The notes beneath the pieces were generated by a model that was given only the letters and a program-made list of their open reading frames with translations, was not told the DNA's origin and ran no database searches. Positions 1 to 5,140 of a DNA stretch of 20,205 nucleotides are shown in pieces. The position numbers and the translations under genes are program-made. The stretch is from a virus, in the IMG/VR virus record IMGVR_UViG_3300032116_001642, positions 1-20,205 of that record, one strand, 5' to 3'. Each line of letters starts with the position of its first letter. Within the stretch, counting starts at the first letter, position 1.

Positions 1-17
1 TCCGTGGTGATGGTCAT
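1..17 (-). CDS. 5' end of next early-operon gene (truncated by window edge)
   Basis: An ATG at 17-15 overlaps the TGA of the upstream gene in an ATGA junction and opens a reading frame (M-T-I-T-T) that runs off the window. The same junction type is used throughout this operon, which supports a real start. Too little is visible to assign a function. Given the RecT-like and Gp157 genes upstream, a recombination partner such as an exonuclease is possible, but that is inference. Confidence 0.45.
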
Positions 18-238
18 CTCAGCGCCCCCACTGCAAGGGCTACACAAAGCACCCATACACACCAAAGCGCTTTGCAGGTTATCTTCATGGCCCGCTCCAG
101 CCGCAGGATGGCCGTGCGCTGCGCTGAGCCGTCAGCCTCCAGCCATTCCACGCGCGCTTCGAGCCGTGGCTTTGGCCTGTCGCCTTCGATGGCGGCGCGC
201 AACATCTCCGCGCGCGCTAGTTGTTCGTCTTTGGTCAT
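14..238 (-). CDS. Small protein with C-terminal membrane helix, unknown function
   Basis: This 74-aa protein starts M-T-K-D-E-Q. The first half (residues 3-53) is charged and probably helical. It ends in one hydrophobic stretch (about 54-73, WCVWVLCVALAVGAL), consistent with a tail-anchored membrane protein with its charged part in the cytoplasm. The ATG at 238 was chosen because it overlaps the stop of the upstream 41-aa gene (ATGA) and has GGAG about 10 nt upstream. A longer frame to 301 lacks this. It is the last complete gene of the visible leftward operon. I do not recognise a family. Coiled-coil plus anchor is the basic layout of some lysis or exclusion accessory proteins, but nothing specific supports that here. 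Confidence 0.7.
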   Translation of the reverse strand: MTKDEQLARAEMLRAAIEGDRPKPRLEARVEWLEADGSAQRTAILRLERAMKITCKALWCVWVLCVALAVGALR

Positions 239-360
239 CCCGCAACACTCCACGCCACCAGCGCGATTGCCGCCGCGCCTATTGCACACATGATGCGCCA
301 TTCCCGCGCGCTAACGCGGGAAGGCTCTGGCCCTGGGCCGGGGAATATGCCGCCGGTCAT
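235..360 (-). CDS. 41-aa single-helix membrane mini-protein
   Basis: A short gene read directly from the minus strand. ATG at 360-358 overlaps the ParB-like gene's TGA (ATGA), and its own TGA (237-235) overlaps the ATG of the next gene. The product begins MTGGIFPGPGPEPSRVSARE, then has one hydrophobic segment (about residues 24-40, MCAIGAAAIALVAWSVA). A GGAG motif lies about 9 nt before the ATG. It pairs with the neighbouring tail-anchored protein, so the two may act together at the membrane (inference). The family is unknown. Perfect coupling at both ends, a ribosome site and a clean helix make it more credible than a chance frame. Confidence 0.65.
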   Translation of the reverse strand: MTGGIFPGPGPEPSRVSAREWRIMCAIGAAAIALVAWSVAG

Positions 361-1151
361 GGTGATTTACTCCATGAAGGGCGCCATACCGCGCGCATTT
401 CGCCAAGATGCTTTTCAATGTCCCTAATTAGGATTTTCCCAATGTTTTGACGTTCAGGATTAAACGCAACCCAAGCGCGCGCTGCGCGGTCGTTTTGGCT
501 TCTGCGATCTCCACTTTGTTGTGGATCATCTACGATTTGACGGTAGAAGGCTTTGACAGAAGGCGACATATCGTCAAAATCTGACAAAACAAATGCGCGC
601 CATTGGTCAAGGATATAGGTTTTATAGCCGCCCCGATGCCATTCCATCAAAAGCAAGGCTACTGCGGCTTTAATAGGGGCCGATGTTCTGCCTTTTGCGG
701 CATGACCGCAAGCGGCAACAACCTCTAGGATTGCGTTTCCACATTCCGACAGCACCTCTTCCGCGTAATGCGGTTCAACGCTGCCCGAGCCGTGTAATCG
801 GCAAATATAGGCGCATGGGTCAACTATTCGACGATCAGTGTTTAAGGCGTCGGAAAGCAATCGTGGCTTACCGCGATCCATCACTAAATAAGCGTCTTCT
901 GACACGTCAAGCGCCACAACCATCTGCGCCGCAATCCCGGCTTCAACAATGGCGGAAAGGCGATGCTGTCCATCTAAAAGCCTGCCGCTTGGAGAAATTG
1001 CCACACCTTGATGCGTCAATTTCCAATTTCCACGACGCAAATCATCGGCATATTGAACAACTGCCCGTCTGCGAATGGCGCGGTTAGCCGTATTTTGTTT
1101 AAGAAATTCCGCCGCAAGATCGGGCGTGATTTCCATGATTGATATTTTCAT
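357..1151 (-). CDS. ParB/Srx-fold DGQHR-type protein
   Basis: This 264-aa protein has the ParB-type signature LLDGQHRLSA at residues 58-67, preceded by NWKLTHQGVAIS, an arrangement found in phage and mobile-element ParB-like (DGQHR) proteins. The C-terminal 200 residues (YADDLRR, MDRGKPRLLSDAL) are helical and carry no obvious second catalytic domain. ParB-fold proteins can bind CTP and DNA or act as nucleases. Which applies here cannot be told from sequence. It sits 15 nt after the SSB-tail mini-gene in the leftward operon, with GAGG about 12 nt before its ATG. The DNA is visibly richer in A+T (about 47% GC in 541-600) than its neighbours, suggesting separate acquisition. Confident in the fold, unsure of the role. 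Confidence 0.75.
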   Translation of the reverse strand: MKISIMEITPDLAAEFLKQNTANRAIRRRAVVQYADDLRRGNWKLTHQGVAISPSGRLLDGQHRLSAIVEAGIAAQMVVALDVSEDAYLVMDRGKPRLLSDALNTDRRIVDPCAYICRLHGSGSVEPHYAEEVLSECGNAILEVVAACGHAAKGRTSAPIKAAVALLLMEWHRGGYKTYILDQWRAFVLSDFDDMSPSVKAFYRQIVDDPQQSGDRRSQNDRAARAWVAFNPERQNIGKILIRDIEKHLGEMRAVWRPSWSKSP

Positions 1152-1166
1152 TTTGGTTGCTCTACC

Positions 1167-1418
1167 TCAGAAAGGGATTTCATCATCGAGATCGGCGGGC
1201 GCTTGGCGCGGCGCGGCTGGTGCGCTGGCGCCGTCCTTCGGTTTGACTGACAGACTAAAGAACCGCCCGGAACCGTCTTTGCGTTCCTTCACCCAACCTG
1301 AAAGCCAATACTCGCGCCCCTCCACATTGATGGAGCCGGAAAAATCCGGATGATTGTCTTGCGTCTTCCGGTCATTGCGCCCGAGGATGCCTTTATTCGT
1401 GTTGTCGTAGCCGCTCAT
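1167..1418 (-). CDS. Mini-protein with SSB-like acidic C-terminal tail
   Basis: 83 aa. Residues 24-60 alternate like short beta strands (SGSINVEGREYWLSGWVKE, FFSLSVKPK). A short Ala/Pro linker and the terminal DLDDEIPF (76-83) follow. Such acidic tips ending IPF are the hallmark of bacterial SSB, where they recruit RecG, RecO, PriA, Exo I and similar partners. The core is much shorter than a canonical SSB OB fold (about 110 aa), so this is either a minimal OB-like strand protein or a decoy of the SSB tail (inference). It overlaps the RecT-like stop by 4 nt, consistent with a role in strand annealing or replication restart. The tail is clearly seen; the fold is a guess. Confidence 0.75.
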   Translation of the reverse strand: MSGYDNTNKGILGRNDRKTQDNHPDFSGSINVEGREYWLSGWVKERKDGSGRFFSLSVKPKDGASAPAAPRQAPADLDDEIPF

Positions 1419-2209
1419 TCTGCCATTTCCTTTTCAGTGGTTTCTTCCAAGCGCGCCGTGATGGCCGCGCGAATATCTGCAACGGTGTCGGGGTAACGCG
1501 CTTCAACGGTGGCGAATGTGCCGAGGTTCGCATCAGCCCAGGCGCGCAACGCGGCGGGGTCATGCGCCAGCAGGCCAATCGCCTTCATCGCGGCACGGTG
1601 CCAAAGCTCGACGTTGGCGATCGCGTGTTCCTTGGTATGCGGGTCAATCAGCGGCAGGGGCTCGCTTGCGGGCCGTGCGGCGGGCGCTGACGCGGGTGCA
1701 ACGGCGGAGGCAAGGTTTTCCACGTGCCGCGGTTCGGCGGGCATGTCGTCAATTTCTTCCGGCGTGTAAGTGCCGACAATGCAGGCAGGGAACACGGTGC
1801 GGATGCCTTCGGAAATGCACCGGGCGCGAAGCATGGCGCGCGGGTAAGCCCTCCAAACATCTTTGCCGGAAAGGTTCGCGGCCTTGGCTTGTTCAATAGT
1901 CCAAGTGATTTCAACGCTACCACCTGCCGGGTGCGAAAACACACCAGACACGGCGCCTTCATCGTAGCGAGACCATTTGACGGAACCGCCGGCCTGCTGA
2001 AACCGCGCCAGCATGGCGTCTGACTTCATAGACGGGCGCCCGCTAATGACATGGTAATCGCGCAACGCAACAGCGGGGTGCAACCCTTCGCCCTGGCATA
2101 GCAGCATAATAGCCAATGCCTCGTCTTGCGTCTTAAAGCCGAACATGCGCGAATTGGCGGCGACCGCTGCCATTTTCGACATTTCGGCAAAAGGGACTAG
2201 ATCAGTCAT
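1415..2209 (-). CDS. RecT-like single-strand annealing recombinase (probable)
   Basis: 264 aa. The N-terminal region (ALAIMLLCQGEGLHPAVALRDYHVISGRPSMKSDAMLARF, residues 31-70) followed by AGGSVKW, a strand-rich segment and the block KDVWRAYPRAMLRARCISEGIRTVFP (116-141) matches the layout of phage RecT-type annealing proteins. These coat single-stranded DNA and pair complementary strands in phage recombination. The C-terminal third is Ala/Pro-rich and variable. It follows Gp157 by 3 nt and overlaps the SSB-tail gene, the usual recombination-cluster context. No exonuclease partner is visible; it may lie beyond the window's left edge. A related annealing family cannot be excluded without a profile search. 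Confidence 0.68.
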   Translation of the reverse strand: MTDLVPFAEMSKMAAVAANSRMFGFKTQDEALAIMLLCQGEGLHPAVALRDYHVISGRPSMKSDAMLARFQQAGGSVKWSRYDEGAVSGVFSHPAGGSVEITWTIEQAKAANLSGKDVWRAYPRAMLRARCISEGIRTVFPACIVGTYTPEEIDDMPAEPRHVENLASAVAPASAPAARPASEPLPLIDPHTKEHAIANVELWHRAAMKAIGLLAHDPAALRAWADANLGTFATVEARYPDTVADIRAAITARLEETTEKEMAE

Positions 2210-2212
2210 CGT

Positions 2213-2761
2213 TCATTGTTCCTTTGCTGTAATCACAAGAGACGGTGGAGATTGCGTGAGCGCCGCGCCGGGGATTTCCTCACCACGGTTTAGGCGCGCT
2301 TTAATGAGCGACTTGTCCGGCTCGCGCTTCATGCGCCAGCAGTCATCGGGTAGCGCCGCGTCATCGCTGATTTCCACGGCGCGGGCGCCATTTGCTCGCA
2401 ACGTCGCGCGGTGGTGCTTACCTTCTGCCATAGCCGCGCCGGGGTCGCCGCATTCGGCCAAGGCAACGCGCAAAGCCTCGCGGGCTTTGGCGGCGCCGTG
2501 TGTCAATTCCGCCTGGACGCGCGTCCAGTATGTCACGGCGCGCTTGGCTTCAGCCTCGGCGGCTTCAAGCGCAATAATCGCGTCCAATGCACCGGCAAGA
2601 CTGCCGTCAAAGCTATTGGCCTGCGCTGCTTTGCTAATGGCGCACTTTGCTTCGATCAGCGCCAGGCGCATCGGGTGCGCGTCATAGTCTGACATGGTTG
2701 CGGGAGCTTGGACGGCGCGCATATCCTCGCGCAGCTGCGCCGCAATGTTCTCGGCTGTCAT
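2213..2761 (-). CDS. Siphovirus Gp157-family protein
   Basis: 182 aa. A long helical N-terminal part (about residues 30-115, rich in Ala, Glu and Lys, coiled-coil-like) is followed by the family's characteristic end: ISDDAALPDDCWRMKREP, then DKSLIKARLNRGEEIPGAAL, then a final short strand. Gp157 proteins are common in siphovirus early regions beside annealing recombinases and SSB. Their biochemical role is poorly defined, and a link to recombination or host-defence resistance has been suggested. ATG at 2761 overlaps the upstream gene's TGA. It lies directly before the RecT-like gene, which fits the usual neighbourhood. Confidence 0.83.
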   Translation of the reverse strand: MTAENIAAQLREDMRAVQAPATMSDYDAHPMRLALIEAKCAISKAAQANSFDGSLAGALDAIIALEAAEAEAKRAVTYWTRVQAELTHGAAKAREALRVALAECGDPGAAMAEGKHHRATLRANGARAVEISDDAALPDDCWRMKREPDKSLIKARLNRGEEIPGAALTQSPPSLVITAKEQ

Positions 2762-3003
2762 TGTGCGTCTCCAAACAGGGAAAGCTGGTTTGGTTGCGGA
2801 ATGAACACATCGGCGCCGGCAGCTTTCAGCAGCGCGGCAAGCGCGGCGGCTTCGCGGCGCTGGTCGGCGGCATCATCGAGGCACCGCGCGGCGCGTTCCG
2901 GGTCAATGTGTTCGCAGCGCGCGGCGGAAGCCTCCAGGCGGCGGGCTTCGATAAGGCGCGTGGCGTGCAGGCCTGCCACGGTGGCAATATCGGCGCGGTC
3001 CAT
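2758..3003 (-). CDS. Small helical protein with C-terminal beta-clamp-binding motif
   Basis: 81 aa starting M-D-R-A-D-I. The ATG at 3003 overlaps the previous gene's TGA by one base (TGATG), so the longer frame to 3045 is unlikely. Residues 5-63 are almost entirely helical (RLIEARRLEASAARCEHID, AADQRREAAALAALLKAAG). The last 11 residues, PNQLSLFGDAQ, contain QLSLF (73-77), which matches the consensus QL(S/D)LF peptide that docks into the bacterial sliding clamp DnaN. Placement at a flexible C-terminus is how such motifs normally work. The protein may recruit the clamp to phage recombination, or compete with host clamp ligands (inference). No family is recognised. Confidence 0.78.
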   Translation of the reverse strand: MDRADIATVAGLHATRLIEARRLEASAARCEHIDPERAARCLDDAADQRREAAALAALLKAAGADVFIPQPNQLSLFGDAQ

Positions 3004-3170
3004 CACACGAGCCCCAGGATCACAAGCCAAACGGTGACAACCCACGCGGCGCCATGCAGCACGGCTTCAAAAGCCGCGCTCACATTGGCGGCGCCGAAGA
3101 AAATGGACAGCACCAGCACGGTGCAAAGCGGGCCGAGAACGACCCACCAGACGGTGCGCTCGGGGGTCAT
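3003..3170 (-). CDS. 55-aa two-helix membrane protein
   Basis: Read directly from the minus strand. ATG at 3170-3168 overlaps the upstream TGA (ATGA), GAGGGGGT lies a few bases before it, and its TGA shares a base with the next ATG. The product begins MTPERTVWWVVLGPLCTVLV. It has a first hydrophobic segment at about residues 7-26, a short polar stretch (NVSAAFEAV), and a second segment at about 40-55 ending VTVWLVILGLV. Two helices and almost no soluble part suggest a membrane hairpin. No family is recognised. Its early position is compatible with superinfection exclusion or membrane signalling, but that is only inference. Confidence 0.68.
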   Translation of the reverse strand: MTPERTVWWVVLGPLCTVLVLSIFFGAANVSAAFEAVLHGAAWVVTVWLVILGLV

Positions 3171-3592
3171 TGTGCCACCCCCTCGGCGCGCTCAATCAAG
3201 CGCAGCGAGTTATCCAGTAGGGCCAATTCATCAGCCAAGCCGCGATGCAGATAAGCGCTCTGCGTGGTGAGGCGCAGCTTCATCAAGCGTTGCGCCAATT
3301 CCAGGCATTTTTGCGCGGCTTGCACCCGGACGCCGGAAGCGCCGCTTTCAATGAATTTGAGAAACTCGGTCGCCAGCGCGGCAATGGGCTGCGCCAGATC
3401 GGCAGCTTCAGCATTGGCCGCGTCGGTGACGGCGATGTCTTCCCACTTGCAGGATGCAAAGCAGATTTCGTCGACCGCTGCGCTTACCCGCCCCTGCGCT
3501 ACCGCGACGTCATATTCAGCTTCATCGCGGTCATGGTGCGGATATTCTGGGCTGCGGTGGTCGTTTGTGACCAGGTTCTGCGGGTAGGGCAC
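3167..3592 (-). CDS. First gene of leftward operon, unknown phage protein
   Basis: About 141 aa if started at GTG 3592, which has a perfect GGAGG five bases upstream. An in-frame ATG at 3604 has no ribosome site, and its own codons form part of that GGAGG. The protein has an N-terminal acidic/histidine-rich patch (HRSPEYPHHDRDEAEY) and then helices (AVDEICF, AADLAQPIAALATEFLKFIE, KCLELAQRLMKLRL). No catalytic motif is seen and no family is recognised. As first gene after the predicted leftward promoter it would be the earliest leftward product, the position held by N or other regulatory and anti-host proteins in lambdoid phages. Function unknown. Confidence 0.7.
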   Translation of the reverse strand: MPYPQNLVTNDHRSPEYPHHDRDEAEYDVAVAQGRVSAAVDEICFASCKWEDIAVTDAANAEAADLAQPIAALATEFLKFIESGASGVRVQAAQKCLELAQRLMKLRLTTQSAYLHRGLADELALLDNSLRLIERAEGVAQ

Positions 3593-3597
3593 TGCGG

Positions 3598-3620
3598 CCT
3601 CCATCGGTTGGCGATGGAGG
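3598..3620 (-). promoter_or_regulatory. Hairpin covering the ribosome site of the first leftward gene
   Basis: Perfect 9-bp inverted repeat CCTCCATCG / CGATGGAGG with a 5-nt loop. In the leftward transcript the 3' arm (3606-3598) contains the GGAGG that precedes GTG 3592, so the hairpin would hide the ribosome site. If transcription starts near 3617, only the inner 6 bp can form. Confidence 0.5.
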
Positions 3621-3622
3621 GA

Positions 3623-3651
3623 CTATGAACGCTTATCGTTCATTCAGTCAA
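3623..3651 (-). promoter_or_regulatory. Leftward early promoter (pL-like)
   Basis: On the minus strand TTGACT (3651-3646) is followed after 16-17 nt by TTCATA or TCATAG (3629-3623). The -35 hexamer is the same as that of the rightward promoter, and the spacer contains the operator dyad, as expected for a repressor-controlled early promoter. The -10 is weak, so the exact start (about 3617) is uncertain. Confidence 0.55.
3625..3643. promoter_or_regulatory. Left operator dyad (OL-like)
   Basis: ATGAACG-CTTAT-CGTTCAT is a perfect 7-bp inverted repeat with a 5-bp spacer. The same core (TGAACG-N5-CGTTCA) recurs at 4074-4090, on the other side of the repressor gene. It overlaps the leftward promoter, so bound repressor would block it. 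Confidence 0.75.
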
Positions 3652-3658
3652 GAGGAAA

Positions 3659-3665
3659 ATGAACG
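3659..3665. promoter_or_regulatory. Operator half-site
   Basis: ATGAACG, identical to one arm of the left operator, 15 bp beyond it. No matching second arm is present at the standard spacing. It may be a weak secondary site. Confidence 0.35.
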
Positions 3666-3681
3666 GTAATGGTGCAATTTT

Positions 3682-4005
3682 TTATTTTGGCTTGATAATC
3701 CGCTCGGCAAATCCGGCTATAACTGCCAAACCTTCCTCGTCCATGTGCTGGATCGCTTTCAAAACCCTATCCATTTGCTGGGCACGCGGCGCGTCATCTG
3801 GATGCGCTGATAATTCCGCAACGGTTATGCCATAAGCCTTTGCAATAGCAGCAAAAGTCTCTTCGTCCACCCCAAGCTCCCCCAGCTCGTGCCTGCGAAT
3901 GGTAGTATGGGTGCTTCCGATTTCGTCCGCAAGCCATTGCTGAGTTTTATCGAATTTTTTGCGCCAAGCTAACAGGTGCGGGCGGGTAGGATGGGCTTTC
4001 TTCAT
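3682..4005 (-). CDS. CI-like HTH repressor (lysogeny regulator)
   Basis: 107 aa from ATG 4005. The frame extends to a TTG at 4023, but the ATG is preferred. Residues 11-62 form an XRE-type helix-turn-helix: LLAWRKKFDKTQQWLADEIG, STHTTIRRHELGELGVDEET, FAAIAKAYGITVAELSAHP. The remaining 40 residues (QQMDRVLKAIQHMDEEGLAVIAGFAERI) are a short helical region, probably for dimerisation. There is no LexA/S24 peptidase domain, so RecA-stimulated self-cleavage is not expected. It lies between two matching operator dyads and is transcribed leftward, as cI is in lambda. Half-sites in its own promoter and just upstream of its start suggest autoregulation. The repressor role rests on position plus HTH. 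Confidence 0.82.
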   Translation of the reverse strand: MKKAHPTRPHLLAWRKKFDKTQQWLADEIGSTHTTIRRHELGELGVDEETFAAIAKAYGITVAELSAHPDDAPRAQQMDRVLKAIQHMDEEGLAVIAGFAERIIKPK

Positions 4006-4006
4006 G

Positions 4007-4013
4007 CGTTCAT
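4007..4013. promoter_or_regulatory. Operator half-site at repressor start codon
   Basis: CGTTCAT lies immediately upstream of the repressor ATG (4005-4003). It is one operator arm without a partner at the standard spacing. Binding here could damp repressor expression. Confidence 0.35.
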
Positions 4014-4044
4014 TAATGCCCAAAAAAAAATCTAGGGGAACGAC

Positions 4045-4073
4045 ATTAACCGTTCAATTTTCCTTGACTTCAA
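4045..4073 (-). promoter_or_regulatory. Repressor promoter (pRM-like)
   Basis: Minus-strand TTGAAG (4073-4068), 17-nt spacer, GTTAAT (4050-4045). The spacer carries an operator half-site (plus-strand CGTTCA at 4051-4056). Predicted start near 4038, giving a leader of about 33 nt. The -35 abuts the right operator, as in lambda pRM. Confidence 0.45.
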
Positions 4074-4092
4074 TGAACGGTTATCGTTCAAT
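4064..4092 (+). promoter_or_regulatory. Rightward early promoter (pR-like)
   Basis: TTGACT (4064-4069), 17-nt spacer, TTCAAT (4087-4092). The operator dyad at 4074-4090 fills the spacer and part of the -10. The predicted start at about 4099-4100 coincides with the ATG of the Cro-like gene. Confidence 0.55.
4074..4090. promoter_or_regulatory. Right operator dyad (OR-like)
   Basis: TGAACG-GTTAT-CGTTCA, perfect 6-bp arms with a 5-bp spacer, the same as the left operator core. It lies inside the rightward promoter and next to the predicted repressor promoter. Confidence 0.75.
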
Positions 4093-4099
4093 GCGCCGC

Positions 4100-4321
4100 A
4101 TGAGCCTATCCAAGCATCTGCGGCGCCCTGGTGTGACCGCCGTTTCAATCGCCCAGCAGATGGGCGTTTCTCACACGTCCGTCTTGCGTTGGGCGGCTGG
4201 TTCGGTGCCGGTCAAGCGCTTGCCCGAACTCGCCCGCGTCACCGGCATTCCGGCGCGCGATCTCCGGCCTGACCTGGCGCACCTCCTCAAAGCGCAGCGC
4301 AAGGGCCGCCGCCATGATTAA
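4100..4321 (+). CDS. Cro/YdaS-like DNA-binding protein
   Basis: 73 aa starting MSLSKHLRRP. Helix-turn-helix at about residues 14-36 (VSIAQQMGVSHTSVLRWAAG), then VPVKRLPELARVTGIPARDLRPDL. The ending TGI-x-x-x-DLRPDL is typical of the YdaS family, short Cro-like proteins encoded opposite phage repressors. The open frame begins further upstream, with ATGs at 4073 and 4091 inside the promoter. ATG 4100 is preferred because the predicted transcript starts there and no Shine-Dalgarno sequence is seen, implying leaderless translation. It is the first gene of the rightward early operon and probably the antagonist of the 3682-4005 repressor at the shared operators. Confidence 0.82.
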   Translation: MSLSKHLRRPGVTAVSIAQQMGVSHTSVLRWAAGSVPVKRLPELARVTGIPARDLRPDLAHLLKAQRKGRRHD

Positions 4322-4412
4322 GCACCGCATCCGTCAAGCCATCGCCCGCCTGTTCTGGGCCATCGGGGATGGCATCTGCGCCATTGGCGACCGCATCCGG
4401 GGGCGCGACTAA
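4314..4412 (+). CDS. 32-aa basic amphipathic mini-protein
   Basis: ATG at 4314 lies within the end of the Cro-like gene (8-nt overlap) with AAGG about 9 nt upstream. The stop TAA shares a base with the ATG of the next gene. The product (MIKHRIRQAIARLFWAIGDG, then ICAIGDRIRGRD) is one basic amphipathic helix with repeated AIGD / RIR pattern. Coupling on both sides supports translation. No known family; it could be a membrane-surface or nucleic-acid-binding peptide. Confidence 0.5.
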   Translation: MIKHRIRQAIARLFWAIGDGICAIGDRIRGRD

Positions 4413-5140
4413 TGCCCAGCGGTTATTTCTGGAGCGCCGAACAGGACGCGCAACTGCGGCAGTATTGGGACGCGGGCCATTCCACGGCTGAGATTGGCCG
4501 CCGCATGGGCGTCACCAAGAATAGCATTATCGGCCGCGCGCATCGCCTGCTGCTGCCGCCGCGTGCTGCCATTTGTGGTTCAGCCTTGGCGCCGGTCTCG
4601 GACCGTCAGCGCGACATCATCCGCAATTTGTGGCGGGCCGAACCCATTACAGCAATTTGCCGACTTACCGGCCTGGACGCCCGCCGCGTCAAGAAACTCG
4701 CGGTGGAGATGGCCCTGCCGGAACGTGATGCGACCTTGGGCACAATGCTCAGGGCGCGGGCGGCGCGCTTCAACACTTCCCCGAAGCGTGCCGTCCAATC
4801 CTCCCGCTTACTTTTTTCAGCGGTTGAGCGCCTGGGTGCCTCCCCCCAGGTGGAGTTGCCCGGCGCGGTTGCGGAAACGCCGCCGCGCCGGGTCTTTTCG
4901 GGGGCGTGCTGCAAGTTTCCCATGTGGCACGACAGACAGGCCGCGACGCATGTCTATTGCGACGCGCCTGCCGTGGAAAACGTGAAGGGCGAGGCGTCGC
5001 CGTATTGCGCCGCCCATTACGCGCTTTGCCTCATTGAACCCAAGAAACACGCCGAACAACGCAAAGCCGCGCGCCTGGCGCTGCTGGCGGCGGGGCAACT
5101 CAAACCCATGCCGGGCATCGACACATGGAGGTGGGGATGA
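4412..5140 (+). CDS. GcrA-family transcription regulator, phage form
   Basis: 242 aa. The N-terminus (WSAEQDAQLRQYWDAGHSTA, EIGRRMGVTKNSIIGRAHRL, residues 7-46) matches the GcrA DNA-binding helix-turn-helix, including the NSIIGRAHRL recognition region. The C-terminus (C167-K-F-P-M-W through VYCDAP C183 and SPYCAAHYA C199/H202) matches the GcrA domain that contacts sigma70. In Caulobacter GcrA activates sigma70 promoters carrying CcrM-methylated GANTC. This copy is longer than the cellular protein (about 170 aa). It carries an extra HTH-like stretch (residues 62-104, VSDRQRDIIRNLWRAEPITA, LTGLDARRVKKLA) and a long linker. It may redirect host RNA polymerase to phage promoters (inference). The family is confident; the target promoters are unknown. 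Confidence 0.85.
   Translation: MPSGYFWSAEQDAQLRQYWDAGHSTAEIGRRMGVTKNSIIGRAHRLLLPPRAAICGSALAPVSDRQRDIIRNLWRAEPITAICRLTGLDARRVKKLAVEMALPERDATLGTMLRARAARFNTSPKRAVQSSRLLFSAVERLGASPQVELPGAVAETPPRRVFSGACCKFPMWHDRQAATHVYCDAPAVENVKGEASPYCAAHYALCLIEPKKHAEQRKAARLALLAAGQLKPMPGIDTWRWG

Noticed and set aside
3625-3669. Plus-strand 14-aa frame (MNAYRSFSQEENER) with GGAGG four bases upstream
   Set aside because: The GGAGG is the mirror of the minus-strand ribosome site created by the inverted repeat, and the frame consists mostly of operator and promoter DNA. No plus-strand promoter is seen.
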